DNA of 64,000 bases from Sphingomonas jaspsi DSM 18422 (GCF_000585415.1 NZ_KK073876.1:2105810-2169809); one strand, 5' to 3'. Shown: positions 19,878-28,877, numbered from the stretch's first letter. The notes: a model not told the origin generated them from the letters alone. Numbers and translations are program-made.

Positions 19878-22043
19878 ATGACGGGGGACATTCGCGCGCG
19901 CCGCGTGGCGCTTTTCATGATGGCAGCCGGGGCACTGGCAGCGATCGCCATCGCCTGCGGCGGCGACTGGAGCTACGAGAGCAAGTGGGCGCCGCAGAAC
20001 GGCATCGCCATGCTCAGCCCGTCGAACGATACCCGCAGCAACCTCATCCTGCTGATGGCCGACCGGTCGGGAACGGAGGTCGCACAGCCCGCCAAGATGA
20101 CCGGCTGGATCCCCATCGAAATGTCATGGGATGCGTTCAAGGACCGACTGTTCCCGGCGCCGCCGGCCGAAAGCGATGCGACAGAGCAGGCGACCGGCGC
20201 GCAACCCTATGTGCCGGGTAGCGACTATGGCTCGTCGAGCAACTACGGACTCTGCTACGCCAGCCAACCCGCTACTGACCAGTTCGTCGATGCCGTGACG
20301 AAGGATCGGGCCGTTCCCGCTAGGGAAGCGACTATCCTTGTCGCTACCCGCAAATCCCTCGCGGCGGCCTGCGACAAGGCCAAGACCCTCTCCCTCGACC
20401 TTGGCGGTGTGACCTCCCCCGCCGGCCGTGGCTATGCGGCGTACCTTGAGGGCAGCCGCCTGTTCTACGCAGAGCAGTTCGACGAGGCCGCAGCGCACTT
20501 CGCTCGCGCCGCCGACGGAAAAGCCGGTTGGGCCAGCGAGACCGGGCGTTACATGATCTTCCGCAACGGCCTGCTCGCGGCGATCGACAAGAACCTCGAT
20601 GAATATGGCAGCCTCGACGTCCCGCTGAACAAGGACCGGGCGGCGCTCGACGCTGCCGATGCAGCGCGGCTGGCCTATCTTCGGGTCTTTCCGAACGGAC
20701 GCTACGCCGCGTCGGCGACCGGGCTTTCCCGCCGAGTTGCATGGCTGCGCGGCGACGAAGCGGCGATGAGTGGTGCCTATGCCGCCCTGCTCCGCGACAG
20801 CAGCCGGCGCGGCGCCCTTCCCAACCTCGACGTCATCACCGAAATCGACCGACGCCTGTTCCCGGCGAAAAGCGTTTCGCGCATGACCGATCCGGTCCTG
20901 CTTGCGGTTGCCGATCTCAAACGGCTGCGCGCGGCGGAATTCTGGGACACTGATCGGCAGGCTGTCGGTCCTTTGCTGACCCGCGCCGACCTCGAAAAGC
21001 AGCGGCCCGTGTTTGCGGCCGAGCCGGAGCTTTATTCCTACCTGCTCGCGGCCGAAGCCTTTTTCGGGCGCAACAAGCCGGCCGAGGTGCTGGCCCTCAT
21101 TCCGGACTCGGCGCACCAGCAACGCTTCAGCTACCTGCAATTCAGCCGACAGATGCTTCGCGGCCTTGCACTGACGGCGGTCAAGGACCGCAACGCCCGC
21201 GTCTTCTGGGTCAGCCTGCTGCCCGGCGCCACTCAGCCCTACCAGCGCGGCGCAGTCGAGCTTGCCATCTACAAATTCGACCATGACGCGGGGGTCGCGG
21301 GTCGGCTGCTAGAAAGCGGCAGCCCGATCGCCCACCCGCTTCTGAGAAGCCGGATCATCGAAATCGACGCCAACGCCGCTGAGCTGCGCCGTCTGGTCAA
21401 GGACGGCAAGACCCGCGGCGAGCGGGAGATCGCGCTGTACATGCTGGTCGGAAACGACCTGCACTACGGCCAGTACCGCGATTTCCTCGCCGACCAGCTG
21501 CTGATTGCGCCCGCGCTCAAGAACCGCCCGGCAAAGCGCGGCGACATCAATTGGACGACCGAAAGCTACGACGCGCAATGGACGACCGAGATGGGTGAAC
21601 CGCCGATCGAGGAGTTTGCCATCGATGCAGGTGCCACCAAGGGCTGCCCGACCCTGCGCACCACCGTCGGCGCGCTGGCGGCCAATCCCGGTGCCATCCG
21701 GCCTCTGCTCTGCCTCGCCGAATTCCGCCGCGGCGGGTACGACAGCTGGGACGAGCATTATGATCGCAACACCGGCAGCTATGTCGCCAACCGACGCTCC
21801 GGATATGCCGGCCAGCCGCTGACCCGCGCGCGCATTTACCAGCTGGTGATGGACAGCCCGGCGGCCAGCGACGACGACAAGGCCTTCGCGCTCAACCGGG
21901 CCATCCGCTGCTACGAGCCGAGCGGCAACAATGATTGCGGCGGCGACGTCGTCCCGAAGGCGACGCGCAAGGCGTGGTTCCAGCGGCTGAAGACCCGTTT
22001 CGGCAACAGCATCTGGGCCAAGGAGCTCAAATATTATTGGTAG
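19878..22043 (+). CDS. 721-aa exported helical-repeat protein of unknown function
   Basis: I chose ATG 19878 because it gives a signal sequence (RRVALFMMAAGALAAIAIAC) with a weak lipobox at Cys. After a proline/serine-rich region, the bulk is alpha-helical with TPR-like spacing, for example YLEGSRLFYAEQFDEAAAHFARA near residue 200 and repeated helical pairs to the end. Several cysteine-containing loops (CYASQ, CPTLR, CYEPSGNNDCGG) suggest periplasmic disulfides. It ends KELKYYW and is followed within a few bases by the DUF3142 gene, so the two form an operon. I do not recognise a named family. Confidence 0.75.
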   Translation: MTGDIRARRVALFMMAAGALAAIAIACGGDWSYESKWAPQNGIAMLSPSNDTRSNLILLMADRSGTEVAQPAKMTGWIPIEMSWDAFKDRLFPAPPAESDATEQATGAQPYVPGSDYGSSSNYGLCYASQPATDQFVDAVTKDRAVPAREATILVATRKSLAAACDKAKTLSLDLGGVTSPAGRGYAAYLEGSRLFYAEQFDEAAAHFARAADGKAGWASETGRYMIFRNGLLAAIDKNLDEYGSLDVPLNKDRAALDAADAARLAYLRVFPNGRYAASATGLSRRVAWLRGDEAAMSGAYAALLRDSSRRGALPNLDVITEIDRRLFPAKSVSRMTDPVLLAVADLKRLRAAEFWDTDRQAVGPLLTRADLEKQRPVFAAEPELYSYLLAAEAFFGRNKPAEVLALIPDSAHQQRFSYLQFSRQMLRGLALTAVKDRNARVFWVSLLPGATQPYQRGAVELAIYKFDHDAGVAGRLLESGSPIAHPLLRSRIIEIDANAAELRRLVKDGKTRGEREIALYMLVGNDLHYGQYRDFLADQLLIAPALKNRPAKRGDINWTTESYDAQWTTEMGEPPIEEFAIDAGATKGCPTLRTTVGALAANPGAIRPLLCLAEFRRGGYDSWDEHYDRNTGSYVANRRSGYAGQPLTRARIYQLVMDSPAASDDDKAFALNRAIRCYEPSGNNDCGGDVVPKATRKAWFQRLKTRFGNSIWAKELKYYW

Positions 22044-22047
22044 GCTG

Positions 22048-22743
22048 TTGTGGGTTGCGCTGGCGGCGCTGGCCATGGCGGGGTGCGGAAAAGCCGATCC
22101 GGACCGTGTCGAGGCCGCCCGCTACGACAGCGTCTGGCTGTGGGCAGGCGTCCGCCCGACCGACGCGGTGCGCAAGGCATCGACGGTTTACATCCTCGAT
22201 GGGGAAATTCGCGGACGGCCCGCCCGCTTCGCGCCTCTACGAATCGCAATGCCCAAGGCGCCGAATCCGCACCTCTGGCTAGTCGTCAGAACCGACACGC
22301 TGGACTGGCCTGCGGGTGCACATTCCGACATCGTGGCCCGCCTCGATCGCTGGGCTGCTGCGGGCAACAGGGTCGACGGCCTGCAGGTCGATTTCGATGC
22401 GGCCACGAGGGGGCTCGACGGCTATGCCGATTTCCTCTCCCGGTTGCGCTCGGCGCTGCCTCGCCGCTACAAATTGTCGATCACCGGCCTGATGGACTGG
22501 AGCGCCAACGGCGACCCGGCGGCGCTAAAGCGCCTCGGCGGGATCGTCGACGAGGTCGTGATCCAGACCTACCAAGGACGCACGACCATCCCCGGCTACG
22601 AAGCCTATTTCCGGCGGATGAAAGGATTCCCATTGCCGTTCAAAGTTGGGCTGGTCGACAACGGCCGGTGGCATGAGCCGGCAGGGTTGGCCGACGAGCC
22701 GAATTTTCGTGGCTACGTCGTTTTCCTGCTGAACGACCGCTAG
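22048..22743 (+). CDS. DUF3142-family lipoprotein
   Basis: This ~231-residue protein has a lipoprotein-like N-terminus (LAALAMAGC) and then a TIM-barrel-like domain with the DUF3142 pattern, including VDGLQVDFDAATRGLDGYADFLSRLR split as VDGLQVDFDAA and LDGYADFLS, plus YKLSITGL and VIQTYQG. The family resembles glycoside-hydrolase-type barrels but its activity is unknown. The start is unclear: TTG 22048 is the listed choice, but an AGGAG site at 22021-22025 sits better for an ATT at 22033 or 22036, which would add a basic residue before the hydrophobic segment. It overlaps the cmk 3' end by 4 nt. Confidence 0.8.
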   Translation: MWVALAALAMAGCGKADPDRVEAARYDSVWLWAGVRPTDAVRKASTVYILDGEIRGRPARFAPLRIAMPKAPNPHLWLVVRTDTLDWPAGAHSDIVARLDRWAAAGNRVDGLQVDFDAATRGLDGYADFLSRLRSALPRRYKLSITGLMDWSANGDPAALKRLGGIVDEVVIQTYQGRTTIPGYEAYFRRMKGFPLPFKVGLVDNGRWHEPAGLADEPNFRGYVVFLLNDR

Positions 22744-23390
22744 GCGATCGCAAGGCGCGCATCGACCAGCGCGATCGCGGCCGCGATCGCCGCGTCAACG
22801 CCCAGCTCGCTAGTGTCCAGCAGGTCGGCATCGTCAGCCTGCACCAGCGGCGCCGAATCGCGGCCGGCGTCGCGGGCGTCGCGGGCGCGGATGTCGAGCA
22901 ATACGTCGTCGTAATGCGCCGGCATGCCCCGACCTTCCAGCTCGGCCAGCCGGCGGCGCGCGCGCACCTCGGCGGACGCGGTGACGAACAGCTTAGCGGT
23001 CGCGTTGGGAGCGATCACCGTCCCGATGTCGCGGCCGTCGAGCACCGCGCCGCCATCCTGCGCCGCAAACTGACGCTGCCGTTGGAGCAGGGCCGCGCGG
23101 ACCGCGGGATAGGCAGAGATACGGCTGGCGAGCGAGCCGACGACTTCGCTGCGCAATTCTTCGTCGCCCATGTCGATTTGCGCCAGGCCATCCACCGCGC
23201 GCAGCGCCTCGAACTCGCTGGCCGCGTCGCCGCCGAAACGGAACAGGCTGAGCGCCACCGCCCGGTAGAGCAGGCCAGTGTCCATGTGCGGCAGGTCGTA
23301 GTGGCGGGCCAGCGCCTTGGCGATGGTGCCCTTACCGCTGGCGGCGGGGCCGTCGACGGCGATGACGAGGGGAACGGTACGGCTGGCCAT
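22740..23390 (-). CDS. cmk: cytidylate kinase
   Basis: Cmk phosphorylates CMP and dCMP. The 216-residue protein has the P-loop GPAASGKGT at residues 14-22, the HMDTGLLYRAVAL motif, and LDGRDIGTVIAP. The N-terminus and length are normal. In many alphaproteobacteria cmk lies directly before rpsA; here 4.6 kb with three plus-strand genes separates the two. Its 3' end overlaps the convergent DUF3142 gene by 4 nt. Confidence 0.95.
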   Translation of the reverse strand: MASRTVPLVIAVDGPAASGKGTIAKALARHYDLPHMDTGLLYRAVALSLFRFGGDAASEFEALRAVDGLAQIDMGDEELRSEVVGSLASRISAYPAVRAALLQRQRQFAAQDGGAVLDGRDIGTVIAPNATAKLFVTASAEVRARRRLAELEGRGMPAHYDDVLLDIRARDARDAGRDSAPLVQADDADLLDTSELGVDAAIAAAIALVDARLAIA

Positions 23391-23492
23391 GACGCCGTCG
23401 CTTTGACAGGGCCTTGCACCTATGGCAAGGCGCGCCCACTTTGCGGGCCAAGCGTTCCGCTAACCTCAAGATTCTCATGGAGTGAAGACCCG

Positions 23493-23810
23493 ATGGTCAA
23501 ACCCGAATGGGGCACCAAGCGCACCTGCCCCAAGTGCTCGACCCGCTTTTACGACCTCACCAAGGACGAACCGGTCACCTGCATCGAATGCGGTAACCAG
23601 TGGCATCCGGAACCAGTGCTTAAGTCCAAGCAGCCGCTTCCCTACGAAGCGGTGCAGGCCGACAAGCCGGTCAAGGACGATGAAGACCTCGGCGCCGATG
23701 ATCTGGCGATCGACGAAGACGAAGAGCCGAGCGCGGACGACGAAGTCGACCTGTCGACCGGCGACGACGACCTGGGCGTTGCGACCGGCGACGAGGACGA
23801 AGAAAACTAA
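23493..23810 (+). CDS. TIGR02300 / FYDLN-acid family protein
   Basis: This 105-residue protein begins MVKPEWGTKRTCPKCSTRFYDLTKD, shown here as the two parts MVKPEWGTKRTCPKC and STRFYDLTKD, with a zinc-ribbon-like CPKC...CIEC pair. The C-terminal half is highly acidic (DDEDLGADD, DEDEEPSADDE). The FYDLN family is restricted largely to alphaproteobacteria and has no assigned role. The start lies about ten nt after a GGAG site; the long frame upstream on this strand is antisense to cmk and rejected. A terminator follows. Confidence 0.92.
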   Translation: MVKPEWGTKRTCPKCSTRFYDLTKDEPVTCIECGNQWHPEPVLKSKQPLPYEAVQADKPVKDDEDLGADDLAIDEDEEPSADDEVDLSTGDDDLGVATGDEDEEN

Positions 23811-23843
23811 GATCCCACCGGTCATCGGCCGCACATCATTCAG

Positions 23844-23878
23844 ACCCGCTCCTGTCTTGGCAGGGGCGGGTTTTTGTT
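23844..23878 (+). terminator. intrinsic terminator after the FYDLN gene
   Basis: ACCCGC-t-CCTG and CAGG-g-GCGGGT form a stem around TCTTGG, followed by TTTTTGTTT. It begins about 34 nt after the stop codon. Confidence 0.9.
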
Positions 23879-23916
23879 TAATCTGCGTTAGCCTTTGTCG
23901 CGGGGGGGAAGTGCGT

Positions 23917-25713
23917 ATGGCGACCACGTCCATCGATTCGATTCCGATTGAGCCGGACGCTTCGTCCGATCGACCTTGGATATTGCCGAAAATCCCTGAC
24001 CGGTTGTGGCCGACGATCCGCGTCATCTGGCTGACGATAATCGCAGCCTCGATCATCGCCAATGTCGTTGGCGGCATGCGCTTTTACGAGCGTCAATCGC
24101 TTCGCCCATTCAGTCACCTGGGACTCGGCTGGACTGCCATCGACGGCAAGGTCACCCTGATGAGCGGTTCGACGAAGGAAGCGGTTCGGGAGGGTATCAA
24201 GGAAGGCCAGCGGATCGTGGCCATCGACGGCCGCCCGATTAGTGACAATCTCGCCGACATCGACGCCATCCAGCAGGCGCTTGTTCGCCCGGAAGGCGCC
24301 ACCATCACGCTGACCACGGTCGATAACAAAGGGGTTAGGGCCAACCACCGCCTGACGCGGCTGGAGGCCAATATGGACGAAGCGACGTCGGTTACCGGGC
24401 TCAGTTCAAGGACTTACCAGATCATCGACAGCGCCACGGCGCTTCTGCCGGCCTTCGCGCTGCTGACCGCCGCAGCGCTGCTGTTCCGCAGCCGTCGAAA
24501 GGAAACGATCGTCGTCTTGCTGGCATGTACCTTCGCGCTGATGGCAAGCAGCACCGCCGCGGCCAACCTTGCCTACACCAACCAGACCTTGATTTTCGTA
24601 TTGAACCGCTTGCTCAGTCCGCTGTGGGTTTTCGGCCTATTCCTGGCTATCGTGGTGTTTCCCGACGGTGCCGTCCGCGGCAAGTTGGCCAAATTATCGA
24701 TCGTCCTTGTGATCGTGGCGCTGGCACTAGATCAATCGCCATGGCGCGATTTTTTTCAGCCGGTTCTCTTGCTTAGCGCCGCGCTGCCGCTTGTCGTGCT
24801 CTGGCGACGGCGGCAGAGTCTCGCCAACGACCAAAGTCAGCTGCAGGTCCGCGCGGCCATGTTCGGGCTGCTGACGGGCTTCGGCATGATCTTTGTCGGC
24901 ATGATCCTATGGCTTATCGGCGGTGCCGACCGCAGTCACACTGCCTTCGCGATCCTGGTCAACCTGGCGTCGCAAATTGCCTTTGCGCTGGGGATGATCG
25001 TGATGGCGATGGGGCTGGTCGTCAGCATCCTTCGCTATCGCCTATACGACGTAGACACCATCATCAGCCGGTCGGCCGCCTATGGCGCAATGACCGTCGG
25101 CTTCATCGCCGTCTTCGCTGGTGTCGAAAAGCTCGCCGAAATCGCCAGCGAAGAATATTTCGGTGAGGAAATGCGGATGATTTCTGGCGCCGGCGCGGCC
25201 GCGATCGCCGCGGCCATCATCGCGCCGATGCACAACCGCATCCACCATTGGGCGGAACGGAAGTTTCACTCGACTCTGCAGTTACTCCGTGTCGAGCTGC
25301 CCGCTGTGGTGGACGATCTGCGCGAGACCGCCACGCTAAAGGAACTTGGCGATGCGGTCGTCACCCGGCTCAGCAACGGCGTTCGCGCGACCGGCTGCGA
25401 ATTGCGGGTGGGCGGAAGCGTCGTGGCCAACAGCGGCCATGATTGTTCGACCTATGAATATGCCGTGCCGCTTACCGCTGCCGGAAGCGGCAGTCCCGTC
25501 GGCGAGCTGGTATTGGGGCCGCGCCCCGATGGGTCGGGGTACAACAAGGACGAGCGCGAAGCGCTTAGCGCCTTTTCGTCGCCGATCGGGCGCGCGGTCG
25601 ACGTGGTGTGCCGCCGCGAAGCCAAGGAACAGGCGCTCGATGATCGCATCGCCCGACTGGAGCGGGCGATCGCCAAAGCAACGGGGATGAAAAAAGGCGC
25701 GTCCGGAAAATAG
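23917..25713 (+). CDS. PDZ-containing multi-span membrane protein, sensor-like, no kinase domain
   Basis: The 598-residue protein starts at ATG 23917 behind a G-rich site. Residues 30-55 form a membrane helix, then a PDZ-like region (about 85-150: VREGIKEGQRIVAIDGRPI) faces the periplasm. Eight or so helices follow (about 170-450). The ILRYRLYDVDTIISRSAAYG segment is typical of membrane sensor histidine kinases, and after more helices comes a soluble GAF-like region (about 465-570). No H-box, N-box or ATP-binding domain is present, so it is a sensor scaffold without the kinase. Role unknown. Confidence 0.8.
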   Translation: MATTSIDSIPIEPDASSDRPWILPKIPDRLWPTIRVIWLTIIAASIIANVVGGMRFYERQSLRPFSHLGLGWTAIDGKVTLMSGSTKEAVREGIKEGQRIVAIDGRPISDNLADIDAIQQALVRPEGATITLTTVDNKGVRANHRLTRLEANMDEATSVTGLSSRTYQIIDSATALLPAFALLTAAALLFRSRRKETIVVLLACTFALMASSTAAANLAYTNQTLIFVLNRLLSPLWVFGLFLAIVVFPDGAVRGKLAKLSIVLVIVALALDQSPWRDFFQPVLLLSAALPLVVLWRRRQSLANDQSQLQVRAAMFGLLTGFGMIFVGMILWLIGGADRSHTAFAILVNLASQIAFALGMIVMAMGLVVSILRYRLYDVDTIISRSAAYGAMTVGFIAVFAGVEKLAEIASEEYFGEEMRMISGAGAAAIAAAIIAPMHNRIHHWAERKFHSTLQLLRVELPAVVDDLRETATLKELGDAVVTRLSNGVRATGCELRVGGSVVANSGHDCSTYEYAVPLTAAGSGSPVGELVLGPRPDGSGYNKDEREALSAFSSPIGRAVDVVCRREAKEQALDDRIARLERAIAKATGMKKGASGK

Positions 25714-25758
25714 GTGGTTGGCAGACGCCAAAGCATCCCCTAAAGGCGCCTCCGGAAC

Positions 25759-25834
25759 GGGGCCGTAGCTCAGCTGGGAGAGCGTCGCAATGGCATTGCG
25801 AAGGTCAGGGGTTCGATCCCCCTCGGCTCCACCA
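25759..25834 (+). tRNA. tRNA-Ala(GGC)
   Basis: The sequence starts GGGGCCG and ends CGGCTCC-A-CCA, giving a full acceptor stem with one G-T pair and encoded CCA. The D arm contains AGCTGGGAG, the anticodon stem is TCGCA/TGCGA around ATGGCAT with anticodon GGC, and the T loop is TTCGATC. Confidence 0.97.
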
Positions 25835-25842
25835 TTCCTTTC

Positions 25843-25874
25843 AAAAGCCCGCCATCCGGCGGGCTTTTTCTTTT
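25843..25874 (+). terminator. intrinsic terminator of tRNA-Ala
   Basis: AAAAGCCCGCC pairs with GGCGGGCTTTT around ATCC and runs into TTTTTCTTTT. It lies 9 nt downstream of the tRNA. Confidence 0.95.
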
Positions 25875-25960
25875 CACGGTCACTCGCGATCGAGCGTGTA
25901 ACCTTCCGTCCCAACGCCCCGAACCCGCTGCCGAGCGGCGCGAAAATTCGCCGTAAGCCA

Positions 25961-25977
25961 TGATGGACAGTCCATCA
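25961..25977 (+). promoter_or_regulatory. 17-bp perfect palindrome, candidate operator
   Basis: TGATGGACAGTCCATCA has two perfect 8-bp arms about one central base. It lies 40 nt before the cytochrome b start codon, where a repressor or activator dimer would act on that operon. The cognate regulator is not identifiable here. Confidence 0.5.
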
Positions 25978-26017
25978 AAAATGCGAGAGCATCGGCTGGC
26001 CGGACGAGGGGAAGTCC

Positions 26018-26908
26018 ATGACGGTTGAGACGCATTCCGACGACGTGCCGCCTGCCGCAACAGCGGTTCCCGCGCCGTCGCCCCCCACTGACCGGGTAGA
26101 ACCCAAAGGCGGCGACCTCGTTCGCCGTCATCGCCTATCGACGCGGCTGTGGCACTGGACCAATGTAGTTGCGCTGTTCATCCTGTTGATGAGCGGGCTG
26201 ATGATCTTCAACGCCCATCCTCGCCTCTATTGGGGCGAGTATGGGGCCAATTTCGATCATCCCTGGCTGATGATCGGATCACAGGGCGACGAAGGCTATG
26301 TCCGGGTCGGGTCGGTGAAGGTCGACACCACCGGCGTCCTCGGCGTGTGGACGGACAAGGCGGGCAAGGTGCAACACCGTGCCTTCCCCTATTGGATAAC
26401 CATCCCTTCGGAATATAGCCTGGCCGACGCCCGGCTGTGGCACTTCGCCTTCGCCTGGATCCTGGCGGTACCGCTGACGATCTACATGCTCTGGTCGCTG
26501 TTCAATCGCCATATCGTCCGCGACCTCAGGATAAGGCTTGATGAGGTCCGCCCGTCGCACCTGTGGCACGACATCAAGGAACATGCGCGCCTGCGCTTTC
26601 CCACCGGCGCTGAGGCGTTGAACTACAACATCCTGCAAAAGCTGTCCTACGTCGGCGTCTTGTTCGTGCTGCTGCCGCTGGTCATCCTGACCGGGCTGAC
26701 CATGTCGCCTAACCTCAACGCCGGAATGACGCCGCTGCTCGACCTGTTCGGGGGGCGCCAGTCGGCGCGCTCGCTCCACTTCATCGCGGCAATGCTGCTC
26801 ACCGGCTTTTTCGGCGTACATATCCTGATGGTGATCCTCGCCGGCCCGATCAACGAAGTCCGGTCGATGATCACCGGCCGCTATCGCCTCCCTAAGGAAA
26901 GGAACTGA
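26018..26908 (+). CDS. b-type cytochrome, cytochrome b561/hydrogenase-b family
   Basis: This 296-residue protein has a proline-rich N-terminal tail (1-35) and four main membrane helices carrying histidines suited to heme binding: RLWHWTN, RLWHFAFAW, SLHFIAAM and GVHILMV. A soluble insertion lies between helices one and two. It is read from ATG 26018 with a GGGGA site. It is followed 5 nt later by a molybdopterin oxidoreductase gene, so it is most likely that enzyme's membrane anchor and electron partner to the quinone pool. The pairing is inferred from gene order. Confidence 0.88.
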   Translation: MTVETHSDDVPPAATAVPAPSPPTDRVEPKGGDLVRRHRLSTRLWHWTNVVALFILLMSGLMIFNAHPRLYWGEYGANFDHPWLMIGSQGDEGYVRVGSVKVDTTGVLGVWTDKAGKVQHRAFPYWITIPSEYSLADARLWHFAFAWILAVPLTIYMLWSLFNRHIVRDLRIRLDEVRPSHLWHDIKEHARLRFPTGAEALNYNILQKLSYVGVLFVLLPLVILTGLTMSPNLNAGMTPLLDLFGGRQSARSLHFIAAMLLTGFFGVHILMVILAGPINEVRSMITGRYRLPKERN

Positions 26909-26913
26909 CGGTC

Positions 26914-27681
26914 ATGGACGATACGATCCTTCCGCGCCGCCAATTCCTGGCCGGGCTGACCGCAGGGGCCGGCGGCTTGATCCTGACCGGCTGCGACAAA
27001 TTCAACGCCAATCCGGACTTCCGCGAAGCGCTGCGCTTCGGCGACCAGCTGCATTACCGCAGCCAGCGACTGATTACCGGCCGCAACGAACTGGCCCGCG
27101 AATATCGGCCCGACCAGATGTCCCCGGTGTTTCGCGCCAACGGCAACATCAATCCCGGCGGCGACGAATATCAGGCTCATGTTGCCAATCGCTTCGCCGA
27201 CTGGCGGCTGGTGGTCGATGGGCTGGTCGCACGCCCCCTGCGCCTCAGCCTAGCGCAGCTGCAGTCGATGCCGACCCGCGAACAGACCACACGCCACGAT
27301 TGCGTCGAAGGATGGTCGGCGATCGGCAAATGGGCCGGACCCCAATTGTCGCGCCTGCTCGACGCCGCCCGGCTTTCCCCGCGGGCACGGTTCATCGTCT
27401 TCCACTGCGCCGACCGTATGGGCGCCAATCCCTATTATGAATCGATCGACCTGGTCGATGCCTTCCATCCGCAGACGATCCTCGCCTGGCGGATGAACGG
27501 CCAGATGCTGCCGGTCCAGCATGGCGCCCCGATCCGCTTAAGGGTCGAGCGGCAGCTGGGCTACAAACAGGCCAAATATGTCATGCGGATCGAAGCGCGC
27601 GAGCGGCTCGACGATCTCTACGGCGGCAAGGGCGGCGCGTGGGAAGACCGCGCCGACTATCACTGGTACGCCGGGATCTAG
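26914..27681 (+). CDS. twin-arginine molybdopterin oxidoreductase (sulfite oxidase fold)
   Basis: The 255-residue protein begins with a Tat-type signal, PRRQFLAG, followed by a hydrophobic run and a lipobox-like LTGC at Cys27. The molybdenum ligand is probably Cys130 in RHDCVEGWS, with the substrate-pocket segment GKWAGPQL nearby. This is the sulfite-oxidase / MsrP-type Mo fold in its short catalytic form. With the preceding cytochrome b it should make a periplasmic or membrane-anchored oxidoreductase; substrate is unknown. It converges, with a 4-nt overlap, on the moeA end of the molybdenum cofactor operon. Confidence 0.9.
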   Translation: MDDTILPRRQFLAGLTAGAGGLILTGCDKFNANPDFREALRFGDQLHYRSQRLITGRNELAREYRPDQMSPVFRANGNINPGGDEYQAHVANRFADWRLVVDGLVARPLRLSLAQLQSMPTREQTTRHDCVEGWSAIGKWAGPQLSRLLDAARLSPRARFIVFHCADRMGANPYYESIDLVDAFHPQTILAWRMNGQMLPVQHGAPIRLRVERQLGYKQAKYVMRIEARERLDDLYGGKGGAWEDRADYHWYAGI

Positions 27682-28877
27682 CCCAGCTCGCCGGTGAGGT
27701 GGATGGCCACCTCGTCGCCCTCCCCGACCTCACTGTCTTCCGGCACTTCGATCAACGCGTTCGACCAGCCCAGCACTTTCTGAAGCCCGCTGTCCTGGTC
27801 GGCGAAGGCCGACGCGAACAGCTGTCCGCCTTCGACCCAGGCCTTGGCCCGCGCGAACAGGCGGCGATTGCCCGACGACAATGCGCCGCCGATCAGCCGA
27901 CCTGACAAGGGCGACGCATCGCGCCCGCCGCCGGTCATTGCGGTCAGCAGCGCGTTCAGGAACAGGTGGGCGCAAACAAACGCCGAGGCCGGATTGCCGG
28001 GAAGCCCGAGGATCATTTGCGATCCGCGCGCCGCGAACCAGCAGGGTTTCCCGGGTTGCACCCGCACCTTTTCGAACACCAGCTCGTATCCGAGCGCGCG
28101 GGCCGCCGGGCGCAGATGATCGCGCTCGCCGACCGATGCACCGCCGATGGCCACGATCAGGTCGGATTGTTCTGACAACCGCTCGATCGCCGTCTCGATT
28201 GCCACGGCATCGTCGCCCAGCCGGACGGAGGGCAGCGCGTCGCCGTTCCATTGGCTGCACAGCGCGGTGATCATGGGCGTGGCGCTGTCGATGGTACGCC
28301 CGGCCGACATGGGCTGCCCCGGCTCCACCAGCTCATTCCCGCTGGCGACGATCGCAACGCGAGCGCGACGACGGACACGCAGGCTTGCCCGATTGGCAGC
28401 AGCGGCGAGCGCCAGTGCGGCCGGCGTCAGTAAGCTCCCCGCATCCAGCAAGCGTTCGCCCATGTCGAAATCGGCCCCTGCGCGCCGCATGAACCGGCCG
28501 CCCGGCGAGCGTTCGACGATGGTCAGTCGATCGCCATCAATCCGGTAATTTTCCAGCGGGACGATGGTCCGGGCCCGGCCCGGAACGACAGCACCGGTCG
28601 CTACGCGGATCGCCGCCCCGTCGTCCAGCGTCAGGGCATCGGCGTCGTCACCGGCGTGGATCGTGCCGACGATATGATAGACCTGGCCCGGTTCGGCCCC
28701 ATCGGACGCGATGGCGACGCCGTCCATCATCGATCGCGGATCGGGTGGCTGACGATGCGTCGCGATCACGTCCTCGGCAAGCACACGGCCCAACGCTTGG
28801 TTTAGGCCGACCTCCTCGATATCGAGCGTCCCGGCTCGCGCCTTGAGGATCGCGACCGCCTCATCGAACGCGATCAA
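27678..28877 (-). CDS. moeA: molybdopterin molybdenumtransferase
   Basis: MoeA inserts molybdenum into molybdopterin. The 399-residue form begins at TTG 28877 behind GGGAG, and its start overlaps the moaC stop as TTGA; a TTG 15 nt further upstream is possible. It has the MoeA N-terminal domains, the GGASVGERDHL motif near residue 245 and the GNPASAFV loop. The last domain ends near the convergent Mo oxidoreductase gene. It is the last gene of the moaA-moaD-moaE-moaB-moaC-moeA operon. Confidence 0.93.
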   Translation of the reverse strand: MIAFDEAVAILKARAGTLDIEEVGLNQALGRVLAEDVIATHRQPPDPRSMMDGVAIASDGAEPGQVYHIVGTIHAGDDADALTLDDGAAIRVATGAVVPGRARTIVPLENYRIDGDRLTIVERSPGGRFMRRAGADFDMGERLLDAGSLLTPAALALAAAANRASLRVRRRARVAIVASGNELVEPGQPMSAGRTIDSATPMITALCSQWNGDALPSVRLGDDAVAIETAIERLSEQSDLIVAIGGASVGERDHLRPAARALGYELVFEKVRVQPGKPCWFAARGSQMILGLPGNPASAFVCAHLFLNALLTAMTGGGRDASPLSGRLIGGALSSGNRRLFARAKAWVEGGQLFASAFADQDSGLQKVLGWSNALIEVPEDSEVGEGDEVAIHLTGELG

